Positions 45,097-53,107 of a stretch of DNA of 64,000 nucleotides are shown here, piece by piece. The stretch spans positions 1,116,001 to 1,180,000 of the forward strand of contig CAWIGP010000002.1 in assembly GCA_963835735.1 (NCBI GenBank), in the 5' to 3' direction. The translations under genes were made by a program, and so were the position numbers. This DNA is from DASQMT01 sp963835735 (GTDB lineage: Bacteria > Actinomycetota > Thermoleophilia > Solirubrobacterales > Solirubrobacteraceae). The notes below the pieces were generated by a model, which was not told the DNA's origin, ran no database searches, and saw nothing but the letters and a program-made list of their open reading frames with translations. Position 1 is the stretch's first letter. The number at the start of each line of letters is the position of its first letter.

Positions 45097-45144
45097 GTCA
45101 GGTCCGGATAAGGCGCACCGCGCCGCGTGTCAGCTCCTGATAAG
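45097..45144. promoter_or_regulatory. Shared 16-bp motif, copies 2 and 3, between htrA and sigma gene
   Basis: GTCAGGTCCGGATAAG (45097-45112) and GTCAGCTCCTGATAAG (45129-45144) are direct repeats 32 bp apart, three helical turns, on the same face of the DNA. Copy 2 differs at one base from the copy upstream of the two-component system at 40806. Tandem same-face sites are typical of OmpR-family regulators. Confidence 0.55.
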
Positions 45145-45219
45145 GCTCCGGCCGTGCGTTGAGCTGCGCTTGAGGTGGCGCCGGGGGGCGCTTTATCGCG
45201 CGATCGCAGGGTGCGTCCC

Positions 45220-46047
45220 ATGACGCCCGACGGGTTCACGACGTTCCTGGCAGACATCGCGCGCACTCCGCTGCTCACGCCCGCCGACGAGCTGCGGCTC
45301 GCGCGCCGGATCGAGCGCGGCGACCTCGTCGCCAAGCAGCGCATGGTCGAGGCGAACCTGCGCCTCGTCGTCCACGTCGCCAAGCGCTACCAGCGCGACG
45401 ACAGCGGGATGACGCTGCCCGACCTCGTCCAGGAGGGCACGCTCGGGCTGCTCCGCGCCGTCGAGAAGTTCGACCACCGCCGCGGGTATCGCTTCTCGAC
45501 CTACGCGGTGATCTGGATCCGGCAGTCGATCGGCCGCGCGATCGAGAACAAGGGCCGCACGATCCGGGTGCCGGTCCACATGAGCCGGCGGCTGCGCGCG
45601 CTCGATCGCGCGGAGCGGCGGCTGTGCACCGAGCTGGGCCGCGACCCGTCGCCGTCCGAGCTGGCATGCGAGCTGGACTGGCTGCCGGAGGAGGTCGTGC
45701 ATGCGCGCGACCTGCGTCGGACGACGCTGTCGCTGGACGAGCCGATCGGGCAGTCCGACGGCAGCCCGCTCACGCGCGGCGCGCTGATCGCCGAGGACGC
45801 CGGCGACTCGCCCGAGGCGCGCGCGGCGTCGGCCGCGCTGCGCGCCGAGGTGCGCACCGCGCTGCAGCAGCTGAGCCCGCGCGAACGCGCGGTCGTCGAG
45901 GCTCGCTACGGCCTCGACGAGGACCCGGCCGGCGTCGCCGAGACCGCGCGGCGGCTCGGGCTGCGGGCCGCGGACGTGCGGCGGCTGGAGGAGCTCGCGC
46001 TGCGCAAGCTGCGCGCCGCGCCGGAGACCGCCGCACTCGCCGCCTGA
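45220..46047 (+). CDS. RNA polymerase sigma-70 family factor (group 2-like)
   Basis: 275 residues. Region 1.2 is short (FTTFLADIARTPLLTPADELRLARRIE). Region 2 has NLRLVVHVAKRYQ, LPDLVQEGTLGLLRAVEKFDHRRGYRFSTYAVIWIRQSI; region 3 and region 4 follow (LSPRERAVVEARYGLDE...RRLEELALRKLR). This is the layout of primary-like group 2 factors (HrdB relatives) without a long N-terminal extension. It is divergent from htrA. ATG 45220 is preferred over an in-frame GTG nine bases upstream. Confidence 0.94.
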   Translation: MTPDGFTTFLADIARTPLLTPADELRLARRIERGDLVAKQRMVEANLRLVVHVAKRYQRDDSGMTLPDLVQEGTLGLLRAVEKFDHRRGYRFSTYAVIWIRQSIGRAIENKGRTIRVPVHMSRRLRALDRAERRLCTELGRDPSPSELACELDWLPEEVVHARDLRRTTLSLDEPIGQSDGSPLTRGALIAEDAGDSPEARAASAALRAEVRTALQQLSPRERAVVEARYGLDEDPAGVAETARRLGLRAADVRRLEELALRKLRAAPETAALAA

Positions 46048-46068
46048 CGGCCCTGGCATGCTCAGCGC

Positions 46069-46854
46069 ATGCCGGGCACGATCCGGGCCGTGCTGCTCGA
46101 CCTCGACGGCGTGCTGTACGTCGAGGACGAGCCGGTGCCGGGCGCGCGCGAGGCGGTGGCCGAGCTGCGCGAGCGCGGGCTCGCGCTGCGGTTCGTGACC
46201 AACACGACCGCGCGGCCGCGCCGGCGGATCCTGGAACGGCTCGAGCGGCTCGGCTTCGAGCTCGACGCGGCCGAGCTCGCCACGCCGGCGGCGCTCGCGG
46301 TGCGGCTGTGCCGTGAGCACGGGCACAGGCGCGTCGCGCTGGTCATGAACGAGGACGTGAAGGAGGACTTCGCCGAGCTCGAAGAGGTCGGCGCGGGCGC
46401 GGAGGCCGTCGTGGTCGGCGATCTCGGCGCGGACTTCGGCTACGAGGTCCTGAACCGCGCGTTCCGGCAGCTGATCGACGGTGCCGAGCTGATCGCACTG
46501 CAGAAGAACCGCTTCTGGATGACGCCCGACGGACTTTCGCTCGACGTCGGGCCGTTCGTCGCCGCGCTCGAGTACGCGGCGCAGCGCGAGGCGCTCGTCG
46601 TCGGCAAGCCGGCACCGGCGTTCTTCTCGACGATCCTCGCCGGCATCCCGGCCGATCCGGGCGCGGCGGCGATGGTCGGCGACGACGTCGAGAGCGACAT
46701 CGGCGGCGCGCTCGGCGCCGGGCTCGCCGGCGTGCTCGTGCGCACCGGCAAATACCGCGCGGACACGCTGCGCGAATCGGGCGTCGAGCCCACCGCGATC
46801 GTCGACTCGATCGCGGACGTGCCGCGGTTGCTTGCGGCCAACTGCGCGGAATGA
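46069..46854 (+). CDS. HAD superfamily hydrolase, type IIA (NagD-like)
   Basis: 261 residues. Motif I LLDLDGVLY (nucleophile and acid Asp at ~10 and 12), motif II RFVTNTTA, the C2-type cap, VVGKPAPAFF with the motif III Lys and motif IV MVGDDVESDIGGALGAGLAGVLVRTGKY. NagD-type enzymes dephosphorylate nucleotides or sugar phosphates, including glycolytic by-products. Its start follows the sigma gene stop by 21 bp, so the two may be co-transcribed. Confidence 0.93.
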   Translation: MPGTIRAVLLDLDGVLYVEDEPVPGAREAVAELRERGLALRFVTNTTARPRRRILERLERLGFELDAAELATPAALAVRLCREHGHRRVALVMNEDVKEDFAELEEVGAGAEAVVVGDLGADFGYEVLNRAFRQLIDGAELIALQKNRFWMTPDGLSLDVGPFVAALEYAAQREALVVGKPAPAFFSTILAGIPADPGAAAMVGDDVESDIGGALGAGLAGVLVRTGKYRADTLRESGVEPTAIVDSIADVPRLLAANCAE

Positions 46855-46904
46855 ACCACGCGATGTGGGTCGGGCCGCGTGAGTGGAGATCCCGAGCGGG
46901 TTGG

Positions 46905-48380
46905 TCATTCGACGAGCCTCACGATCAGGCCCGTGTCTCCGGCGACGACCGGCTCACCGGCTCCGGACATGAGCCCGAGGATGCGCGCGACGTAGCCGCG
47001 CGTCTCCGGGAACGCCGGCACGCAGCCGCACGCCTGGACCGGCGCCGGACCGGCGTTGTACGCAGCAAGCGCGAGCGGGACGGCGCCGAACTGGCGCAGC
47101 AGGTCGCGCATGAGGTGCGCCTGGGCGTCGATCGCCTGGTCGGGGTCGAACGGATCACGCAGCCCGATTCCGCGCGCGGTGCCGGGCATGAACTGGGCGA
47201 TGCCCTGCGCGCCCGCCGAGCTCACCGCGAACGGGTTGAAGCCGCTCTCGGCGTAGAGCTGCGCCGCGAGCAGCGTTGCCGACACGCTCCAGCGCTGCGC
47301 CGCGCGGTTCAGCGCCGGCGCGAAGCGAGCCGGGACGAACTCGGGCAGCCCGCCCGCGCCGGCCGCACGGCCGTCGCCGTCCGCGCCGCCGGAGCCCGGG
47401 GGCGCGAGGTGCGCGCTGGTCGCGGCGGGCCGGGGCGTCGACCGCGGGTTGAGCACGTAGCCGAAATGCCAAGGCTCCCATCCGTACCTCTTCAGGAAGT
47501 GGAACCGGCCCGCGTTCGCCGCGAGCCACGGGTACGCGGATGGCGGCCCGAGGTCGAGCTCGGTGGCGTTGCGATGCAGCGACTGGCCGGGCGGCGCGAC
47601 CCACTTGGGGTCGCGGTGGCGTGCGAACAGGACCGCCTGCTCGGCGTCCGAGCGGAATGCGCTGGTGATGACGAGCGCGACGCCGTCCCGGCGTGCGGCC
47701 GCCGCCATGCGGTCGAACGCCTGAGCGACGTCCGGCCGCATCGGCTTGCCTTGCCGATACGCGAGCGGCCCGTCGTAACCGCCGCCGCTGCCGAACAGCG
47801 CCGGACCCACGCCGGCGGGCGGCGCGAGCTCGGCTTCCGCGTCCGCGCGCATCCGCACCGCTTGCCCGGCGATCTCGATCCGCCGTTCGACCGCCACCCG
47901 GACCCGAACCGGAGCGAACGTCGCACCGTCCGGGAACGAGACGGTGGCGTGGCGCCCGCCGTTCGCCGCAGCGACGCGCGCCGCCGCCGTGCGCCCGAGC
48001 TCGACGTAAGCGTCCTTCGCGAGATGGCGCGGGTTCGCCCGGCCGCGGATCCGCGCGGGCTCGAAGAGGCGCTCGTACGACGCGTGCATCGCGCGCGCGC
48101 CGGCGAGCGCCGCGAGATCGGCAGCGCGCTGAGCGCCGTCGCGCGTGCCGAGCCCGCGCGCGACCGCGCCGAGCACCAGCGCGCCGAGGCCGACGGCGAG
48201 CAGCCCTCCCACGAGCAGCACGGCGACCTGCCCGCTGACGCCATACTCGGCGGCGCGCCGGCCGGACGACGGGCCGTGCGGTGCGGCGACCCGCGGCATG
48301 CGTTGCACGTTCATGACTCGCCTGCGCGGCGACGATTGCCGGCAAACCTCGGCGGCCCGCGACTCGCGTCCCCCGTTCAT
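46905..48380 (-). CDS. Tad-like anchored VanY peptidase / lytic transglycosylase fusion
   Basis: 491 residues with three parts. The N-terminal helix GQVAVLLVGGLLAVGLGALVLG and following RAADLAALAGARAM match Tad/TadG-type pilus-assembly anchors. A middle VanY/DD-carboxypeptidase domain has SAFRSDAEQAVLF, HRNATELDLG and WEPWHFGY. A C-terminal SLT lytic transglycosylase has catalytic Glu in LYAESGFNPFAVSSAGAQGIAQFMPGT and LALAAYNAGPAPV. It would cut both the peptides and glycan of the wall. ATG 48380 overlaps the upstream stop (ATGA); ATG 48314 is an alternative. Confidence 0.85.
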   Translation of the reverse strand: MNGGRESRAAEVCRQSSPRRRVMNVQRMPRVAAPHGPSSGRRAAEYGVSGQVAVLLVGGLLAVGLGALVLGAVARGLGTRDGAQRAADLAALAGARAMHASYERLFEPARIRGRANPRHLAKDAYVELGRTAAARVAAANGGRHATVSFPDGATFAPVRVRVAVERRIEIAGQAVRMRADAEAELAPPAGVGPALFGSGGGYDGPLAYRQGKPMRPDVAQAFDRMAAAARRDGVALVITSAFRSDAEQAVLFARHRDPKWVAPPGQSLHRNATELDLGPPSAYPWLAANAGRFHFLKRYGWEPWHFGYVLNPRSTPRPAATSAHLAPPGSGGADGDGRAAGAGGLPEFVPARFAPALNRAAQRWSVSATLLAAQLYAESGFNPFAVSSAGAQGIAQFMPGTARGIGLRDPFDPDQAIDAQAHLMRDLLRQFGAVPLALAAYNAGPAPVQACGCVPAFPETRGYVARILGLMSGAGEPVVAGDTGLIVRLVE

Positions 48381-49312
48381 GACTCGCCTCGGGGAAGCGA
48401 GCGGAGGCGGGCAAGGCCGGCCATCGCCGCCCAGCGGGGTGGGCCCGGGGGGAGCGGCGGCACGACGGCGCGCTCGCGCGCGCGGAGCGTCATGAGCGCG
48501 AGCTCCCGCAGGGCGGGCTCGATGTCCGACGGGAGCACCGCGATCGCGAGGTCCAGCTCGGCCAGCAGCGGCTCGAACGCGGGCGGGCGGGCGCCGGCGA
48601 CGGCGAGCACGACCGGCGCGCCCGCGACGCTCAAGCAGCGCCGCACCTGATCGGCGGCGGCATCGGGCTCGCACTCCAGCGCGAGCCACGCGAGGCGACC
48701 GCAGGCGGTGGCCGAGAGTTCGTGCGCGCCGAGCCGAGCAGCGAGGCGGCGGGCGCCCGGCGTCGTGGCGCCCGCGGGCGACTCGGCGGACGGCGCCGGC
48801 GCATCGACGCCGACGGTTCGGGCCGCAGGCTTGACCGGCCGCCAGATGCACAGCAGCGCAGCCGCAGCCTTGCTCCTCGCTCGCAGCTCGCCGGCGCACG
48901 CGGCAGCCACCGGGACCACGACCGCGGGCGCGCCGAGCACAGATGCGCTCGGGGTTCCGGGGGACGCAGTGGGCGACGCGGCTGCGCCGGGCGGGTCGCC
49001 CGGGGCCACGGCGGGTGGGCTCGACGACGTGGCGGCGGGAGGCGCAACCGCGGGCGGCCGCCACGACGGCGCGTCGGCACGAGCCCCGTCAGTCGAGGCC
49101 GCGGAAAGCGCACGCGACGAAGCGTCGGTCGGCCCTGTCGCGGGCGAGGGCGATGACGTGGCTGCGGGCGGCAGCCATGACGGCGCGTCGGCGCGAGCCC
49201 CGTCGGTCGGAGACGCGCCGAGCGCATGCGATGACCCGCCGGGTGGGGCGTCGTCGCGGCGCTCGGCCGGCTCGAAGAACAATGCGCCGATGCGGGCGAG
49301 CAGCGATGTCAT
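48377..49312 (-). CDS. Hypothetical Ala/Pro-rich protein of the TadE operon
   Basis: 311 residues. A short N terminus (MTSLLARIGALFFEPAERRD) is followed by a ~110-residue Pro/Ala/Ser region with an internal duplication (DGARADAPSW occurs twice, about 40 residues apart). A more ordered C-terminal half (HELSATACGRLAWLALECE, VVLAVAGARPPAFEPLLAELDLAIAVLPSDIEPALRELAL) resembles a P-loop-free Rossmann pattern. No motif lets me name it. It overlaps both neighbours by ATGA and is thus part of the same operon as the TadE-like proteins. Confidence 0.7.
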   Translation of the reverse strand: MTSLLARIGALFFEPAERRDDAPPGGSSHALGASPTDGARADAPSWLPPAATSSPSPATGPTDASSRALSAASTDGARADAPSWRPPAVAPPAATSSSPPAVAPGDPPGAAASPTASPGTPSASVLGAPAVVVPVAAACAGELRARSKAAAALLCIWRPVKPAARTVGVDAPAPSAESPAGATTPGARRLAARLGAHELSATACGRLAWLALECEPDAAADQVRRCLSVAGAPVVLAVAGARPPAFEPLLAELDLAIAVLPSDIEPALRELALMTLRARERAVVPPLPPGPPRWAAMAGLARLRSLPRGES

Positions 49313-49674
49313 CGCGGCTCCGGGCCGGCGCTCGCCGACGCTGTGGCGGAGAGGGTGTCGGTGAGGAAGCCGACGAGGGTCTCGGGGCGGACGGTGACCG
49401 TGACGGCGCGCCCGTCGATGCGGATCGTCGCCCGCGGGCGGGCGGCGGGCGGCAATGCCTCCTGTGCCGCCGCGCGAGCATCGGTGTCCTGGATCAGCGC
49501 CATCGCGCCGGCCTGCGCCGCCGCCGCGGCCTGTCCCGACGCCGCTCGGGCCGCGAGCAGCGTGAGGATCGCGAGGCCGACGATCAGCGTGAGCGGCAGC
49601 AGCGCGAGCAGCTCGATCGACGCCTGGCCGGCTTCCGCGGTCAATGGTGCGCGGCGGGGATGCTCCACGGTCAT
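49309..49674 (-). CDS. TadE-like pseudopilin / Flp-assembly protein
   Basis: 121 residues. The N-terminal type IV pilin-like motif GQASIELLALLPLTLIVGLAILTLLAARAASGQ has the conserved Glu at +5 and a single helix. A small outer domain follows (IRIDGRAVTVTVRPETLVGFL). TadE-family minor pseudopilins take part in Flp/Tad pilus assembly or secretion. No TadA ATPase, TadB/C platform or Flp pilin gene is in this window. It overlaps both neighbours by four bases. Confidence 0.82.
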   Translation of the reverse strand: MTVEHPRRAPLTAEAGQASIELLALLPLTLIVGLAILTLLAARAASGQAAAAAQAGAMALIQDTDARAAAQEALPPAARPRATIRIDGRAVTVTVRPETLVGFLTDTLSATASASAGPEPR

Positions 49675-50105
49675 CGCTGCGGCCGGAAGTGGGCCGTCGC
49701 GGTCGTGTGACCCAACACCGGGAGGCCGAGCACCGGCGGGATGCCGACGATGACCTCCACGGTCCCCTCGCCGCGCTCGCGCACGCGGACATCGCGTCCG
49801 AGCCGGCCGCTCAGCTCACGCCGGGCGGCCGCGCGCGCGTCAGCGCCGACCGCGGCGGCCCGTGCCGCCGCGCGCGCCGCAGCGTCCGCGGCCCAGGCCG
49901 CGTGGCCGGCGATCGCGAGCTGCCACGCGCCCGCCAGCAGCAGCGCGGCGAGCGGCAGCAGCGCGACGAGCTCCACCGCCGCCTGCCCCTCCGACCGTCG
50001 CCACGACGTGGCGCGAGGTCGGGAAGCCGCGGCCGGCCGGCCGAACGCGCGAGCCGAGCGCCGATCCACCGCCGCCTGCCCCTCCGACCGTCGCCACGAT
50101 GTCAT
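49671..50105 (-). CDS. TadE-like protein with duplicated N terminus
   Basis: 144 residues. The TadE motif EGQAAVELVALLPLAALLLAGAWQLAIAGH starts at about residue 38. A first copy of TSWRRSEGQAAV stands at the very N terminus, then diverges (DRRSARAFGRPAAASRPRA) before the second, functional copy. The DNA shows an in-frame 93-bp offset duplication (blocks starting 49981 and 50074). The outer domain ends GLPVLGHTTATAHFRPQR. First gene of the four-gene Tad-like operon. Confidence 0.78.
   Translation of the reverse strand: MTSWRRSEGQAAVDRRSARAFGRPAAASRPRATSWRRSEGQAAVELVALLPLAALLLAGAWQLAIAGHAAWAADAAARAAARAAAVGADARAAARRELSGRLGRDVRVRERGEGTVEVIVGIPPVLGLPVLGHTTATAHFRPQR
49976..50100. repeat. In-frame 93-bp offset direct repeat in the TadE-like gene
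   Basis: The block ACCGCCGCCTGCCCCTCCGA and on to CGTCGCCACGA (about 32 bp) occurs at 49976 and again at 50069. The offset of 93 bp (31 codons) keeps the frame open. It duplicates the start of the pilin-like signal. Confidence 0.75.
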
Positions 50106-50206
50106 GGTCGGAAGGCTCGGCCGGACGGCTGAACGGAACTACGCGCGGGTGTGCCGATTCAGGCGCGCGGGAGTGCCGAGAGTGTGCAGACGGGGCGCGG
50201 CGTCGG

Positions 50207-50575
50207 CTAGTACTCGCGCGACGCGCGGTAAACGGTCACGCAGCCGTACACGCCCGCGCCGATCAGCGCGAGCCAGACGAGTACGGCGAAGCCGCCGTCG
50301 TCCCACAGCTTGCGCGTCGCGATCAGCGCCAGCGCGATCAGGCCGACCGAGCCGTAGAGCAGCGCGCGCACCTTGTCCTCGAGCATGAACAACGTCGTGC
50401 GGTGCTCCATGTACATCCGGTAGCCGAAGAACACGAGCCCGCCGGCGAAGATCAGGCCGAGGATGTTGTTGATCGTCGCGGTCGCGGTCCCGCCGCCCGG
50501 CAGCTGCCACGCCGCCACCGCGATCAGGATGAGGATCGCGAAGTTGCGCAGGTGAGTGTTGCGGTCCGGGCCCAC
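50207..50575 (-). CDS. Four-helix membrane protein, unknown function
   Basis: 122 residues from GTG 50575. Four predicted helices (NFAILILIAVAAWQLPG; INNILGLIFAGGLVFFGYRMY; LLYGSVGLIALALIATR; FAVLVWLALIGAGVYGCVTVY) and a short charged loop (MEHRTTLFMLEDKVR). Similar small integral proteins are widespread in Thermoleophilia, but I cannot name a function. It is separated from the TadE operon by about 100 bp and from the PhoB-like gene by 23 bp. Confidence 0.75.
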   Translation of the reverse strand: MGPDRNTHLRNFAILILIAVAAWQLPGGGTATATINNILGLIFAGGLVFFGYRMYMEHRTTLFMLEDKVRALLYGSVGLIALALIATRKLWDDGGFAVLVWLALIGAGVYGCVTVYRASREY

Positions 50576-50598
50576 GCCCGAAACGATACCCCGCCCGT

Positions 50599-51432
50599 TC
50601 AGCGGCCGACGGAGGCCGGCACGCTCGGCGGCTCCGCCGAGGCCGAGGCCGAACCCGACCGAGCACCGGCGGCAGCGGCCCGCCCGCGAACGGCGACCTC
50701 GGCGGCCTCCGCCGCCTCGACCGCCTCCATCGGCTCGGCCGCGAACCGATAGCCGATCCCGAAGTGCGTGTGGATGTAGCGCCAGCGCGGCGACACCTTC
50801 TCGAGCTTCTGCCGCAGCTTGCGCACGAACACGTCGACCGACCGGTCGCCGTGCACCATCGCGTAGCCCCAGACCCGCTGGTAGATCTCCTCGCGCTGCA
50901 TGACCTGCCCCTGCGCGTCGGCCAGCAGCTGGATGAGCTCGAACTCGCGCCGGGTCAGATCAGCGCTGACGCCGCCGACGAACGCCTGGAACTGGTCCGG
51001 CCGCACCTCGACCTCGCCGATCACGACCGGGCCGGCGTCGACGCGCGCCTCGGCGCGCTTGCGCCGCCGCACGACGGCCTCGACACGTGCGATCAGCTCC
51101 TCCGGATGGCACGGCTTGGTCATCCAGTCGTCGGCGCCCAGCCGCAGCCCGCGCACCCGCTGGGCGACACTCGACTGCCCAGTGCAGACGATCACGCCGA
51201 GCCCGGGCAGCCGCGTGCACAGCTTCTCCAGGTAGTTCCAGCCCTGGGGACCGAGCACTGCGAGGTCGAGCACGACGGCGTTGAGCCGCATCGAGACGAT
51301 CGCGTCCAGCGGCACCGGCGAGGCGAGTACGCGGTACTGCCAGCCGGCGCCCTCCAAGCGCTTCGACAGGACCTGCAGGAATCCCGTGTCGGAATCGAGC
51401 ACGGCGATCCGAATCGGAGCGGGCTGGCTCAT
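50599..51432 (-). CDS. PhoB/PhoP-like OmpR-family response regulator
   Basis: 277 residues. Receiver with an altered acidic pocket (VLDSDTG instead of DDD), acceptor Asp in AVVLDLAVLGPQG, VCTGQS and Lys in DWMTKPCHPEEL. The winged helix reads LTRREFELIQLLADAQGQVMQREEIYQRVWGY...SVDVFVRKLRQKL...YIHTHFGIGYRF. A ~45-residue Ala/Glu-rich tail is unusual. Position beside phoU-pst makes it the likely phosphate-starvation regulator; no cognate PhoR is present. An ATG at 51447 is an alternative start. Confidence 0.85.
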   Translation of the reverse strand: MSQPAPIRIAVLDSDTGFLQVLSKRLEGAGWQYRVLASPVPLDAIVSMRLNAVVLDLAVLGPQGWNYLEKLCTRLPGLGVIVCTGQSSVAQRVRGLRLGADDWMTKPCHPEELIARVEAVVRRRKRAEARVDAGPVVIGEVEVRPDQFQAFVGGVSADLTRREFELIQLLADAQGQVMQREEIYQRVWGYAMVHGDRSVDVFVRKLRQKLEKVSPRWRYIHTHFGIGYRFAAEPMEAVEAAEAAEVAVRGRAAAAGARSGSASASAEPPSVPASVGR

Positions 51433-51475
51433 CTGGGGCAGCAGCATACGGCCCGCTTCGGCTTCATCCAGCCCG

Positions 51476-51497
51476 GGTCACAACCTGGTCACAGATT
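51476..51497 (+). promoter_or_regulatory. Two-unit PHO-box-like repeat upstream of the phoB-like gene
   Basis: GGTCACAACCT (51476-51486) is followed directly by GGTCACAGATT (51487-51497), 11-bp direct repeat units. The first unit differs at one base from GTTCACAACCT in the box ahead of the pstS operon. It lies 44 bp before the regulator gene but in the opposite orientation to it, consistent with autoregulation. Binding is inferred. Confidence 0.45.
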
Positions 51498-51503
51498 TGG
51501 GCG

Positions 51504-52202
51504 CTAGCTGGCCGAATCCAGTCTGTGCGATGCGTCACTGAATTCGCGGAACAAGCCCGAGACCACGAAAGCGACCTGCTCACCGACGTCGACCGCGTTG
51601 TCGCCGATCCGCTCGAGCGCGCGCGCGACCAGCAGCATCGTCATCGCCCACTCACGCACGTCCGGGTCCGTTCCTATCTCCACCGCCCGGTGGAAGATCT
51701 CCTTGTTGAGCTGGTTGATCTCCTCGTCCTGGCGCACGAGGTCCTCGGCGAGCGCGATGTCGCGCAGCAGGAACGCCTGCTTGGACTGCGACACCTCCGA
51801 GCGCGCCAGCGCGCCCATCTTCTCGACCTTCGCCATGATCTCCTCGTCGACCGGCGGCTCGGTCCCGGTGATCGGGAGGACCTTGGCGATGTTCACGCAC
51901 TGGTCGCCCATCCGCTCGGCGTGCTTGATCACGTGCAGCAGCGCCGCGACGACGCGCAGATCGGAGGCGACCGGCGCCTGCAGCGCCAGCAGCGACAGGA
52001 CGCCCTGATGGACCTCGAGGTAGCGGCCGTCGATGCGGTCATCGTCCGCGATCACGATCGCCGCCAGCTCGATGTCGCGGTGATGGAGCGACTCGAGCGT
52101 GCGGTCGAGCGTCGAGACCACCATGTCCAACGCGCCGAGCGCCTGCCCCTCGAGCCGTGCCAGCTCCTCTTGGAAGTGGATGCGGTGCGACTGGGCCGGC
52201 AC
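51504..52202 (-). CDS. phoU: Phosphate signalling complex protein PhoU
   Basis: 232 residues of two three-helix bundles. Each has the PhoU metal-binding pattern: IADDDRIDGRYLEVHQGVLSLLALQAPVASDLR with HVIKHAERMGDQCVNIAK, and DEEINQLNKEIFHRAVEIG with RALERIGDNAVDVGEQV. PhoU couples Pst transport status to the Pho sensor kinase. The GTG start at 52202 lies 10 bp after pstB, so it closes the pst operon. Confidence 0.95.
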   Translation of the reverse strand: MPAQSHRIHFQEELARLEGQALGALDMVVSTLDRTLESLHHRDIELAAIVIADDDRIDGRYLEVHQGVLSLLALQAPVASDLRVVAALLHVIKHAERMGDQCVNIAKVLPITGTEPPVDEEIMAKVEKMGALARSEVSQSKQAFLLRDIALAEDLVRQDEEINQLNKEIFHRAVEIGTDPDVREWAMTMLLVARALERIGDNAVDVGEQVAFVVSGLFREFSDASHRLDSAS

Positions 52203-52212
52203 GTACGGACGC

Positions 52213-53100
52213 CTACCCGAACTTGCCGGTGACGTAGTCCTCGGTGCGCTTGTCCTCGGGGTTCGTGAAGATCTTGTCGGTCACGTCGAACTCGACGACC
52301 GCGCCCGTACGGTACTTGCCCTCGTCGTGCAGCTCGACCGTGAAGAACGCGGTCTTGTCGGACACGCGCGCGGCCTGCTGCATGTTGTGGGTGACGATGA
52401 CGATCGAGTAGTCCTTCTTGAGCTCCATCATGAGGTCCTCGATCCGGCCCGTGGAGATCGGGTCGAGCGCCGAGCAAGGCTCGTCCATCAGCAGCACATC
52501 GGGCTCGATGGCCAGCGCACGGGCGATGCACAGGCGCTGCTGCTGGCCGCCGGACATGCCGAACGCGTTGGTCTTGAGTCGGTCCTTGACCTCGTCCCAC
52601 AACGCTCCGCGCCGCAGCGCGCGCTCGACGATCTCGTCCATATTGCCCTTCATTCCCATCACGCGCGGGCCGAACGCGATGTTGTCGTAGACGGACTTGG
52701 GGAACGGGTTCGGCTTCTGGAACACCATCCCGATCCGCTTGCGCACCTGCACGGGATCGATGTTCGACGCGTAGAGGTCCTCGCCGTGGTAGACGATCTT
52801 GCCGTGCACGCGCGCCGACGGGATCAGGTCGTTCATGCGATTCAGGCAGCGGATGAACGTCGACTTGCCGCAGCCCGACGGGCCGATCAGCGCGGTGATG
52901 TCGTTGACGTGGAGATCCATCGTCACGTTGCGGATCGCCTTGTGCTCGCCGTAGAAGACGTTGATGTCGTCGACCCCGAAGATCACGTCGCGCGGCTCGG
53001 GGGGCGGCGGCGCCTCCTTCGGCGTCGTCGCTCCGACCGTGGCCGGCGCCCCGGCGGCGACCTCGTCCTCGCGGTCCTGTTCGCTCACCTTGTCTGCCAC
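52213..53100 (-). CDS. pstB: Phosphate ABC transporter ATP-binding protein PstB
   Basis: 295 residues. Walker [11 protein letters not shown]-loop [20 protein letters not shown], signature [16 protein letters not shown], Walker [14 protein letters not shown] and the switch [17 protein letters not shown] are all the PstB-specific forms. It has an extra ~38-residue N-terminal Ala/Pro-rich extension before the family start ([18 protein letters not shown]). A GTG start at 53100 follows the pstA stop by seven bases. Confidence 0.97.
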   Translation of the reverse strand: MADKVSEQDREDEVAAGAPATVGATTPKEAPPPPEPRDVIFGVDDINVFYGEHKAIRNVTMDLHVNDITALIGPSGCGKSTFIRCLNRMNDLIPSARVHGKIVYHGEDLYASNIDPVQVRKRIGMVFQKPNPFPKSVYDNIAFGPRVMGMKGNMDEIVERALRRGALWDEVKDRLKTNAFGMSGGQQQRLCIARALAIEPDVLLMDEPCSALDPISTGRIEDLMMELKKDYSIVIVTHNMQQAARVSDKTAFFTVELHDEGKYRTGAVVEFDVTDKIFTNPEDKRTEDYVTGKFG

Positions 53101-53107
53101 GGGTCGA

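Noticed and set aside
48311..48390. Repeated TCATGACTCGCCT at 48311 and 48377 as a possible attachment site.
   Set aside because: It is a short repeat formed at two ATG-overlap contexts in coding DNA; no integrase or boundary change accompanies it.
50599..50740. A separate small gene in the Ala/Glu-rich tail region of the PhoB-like regulator.
   Set aside because: The tail is in frame with the regulator and has no start or ribosome-binding site of its own.
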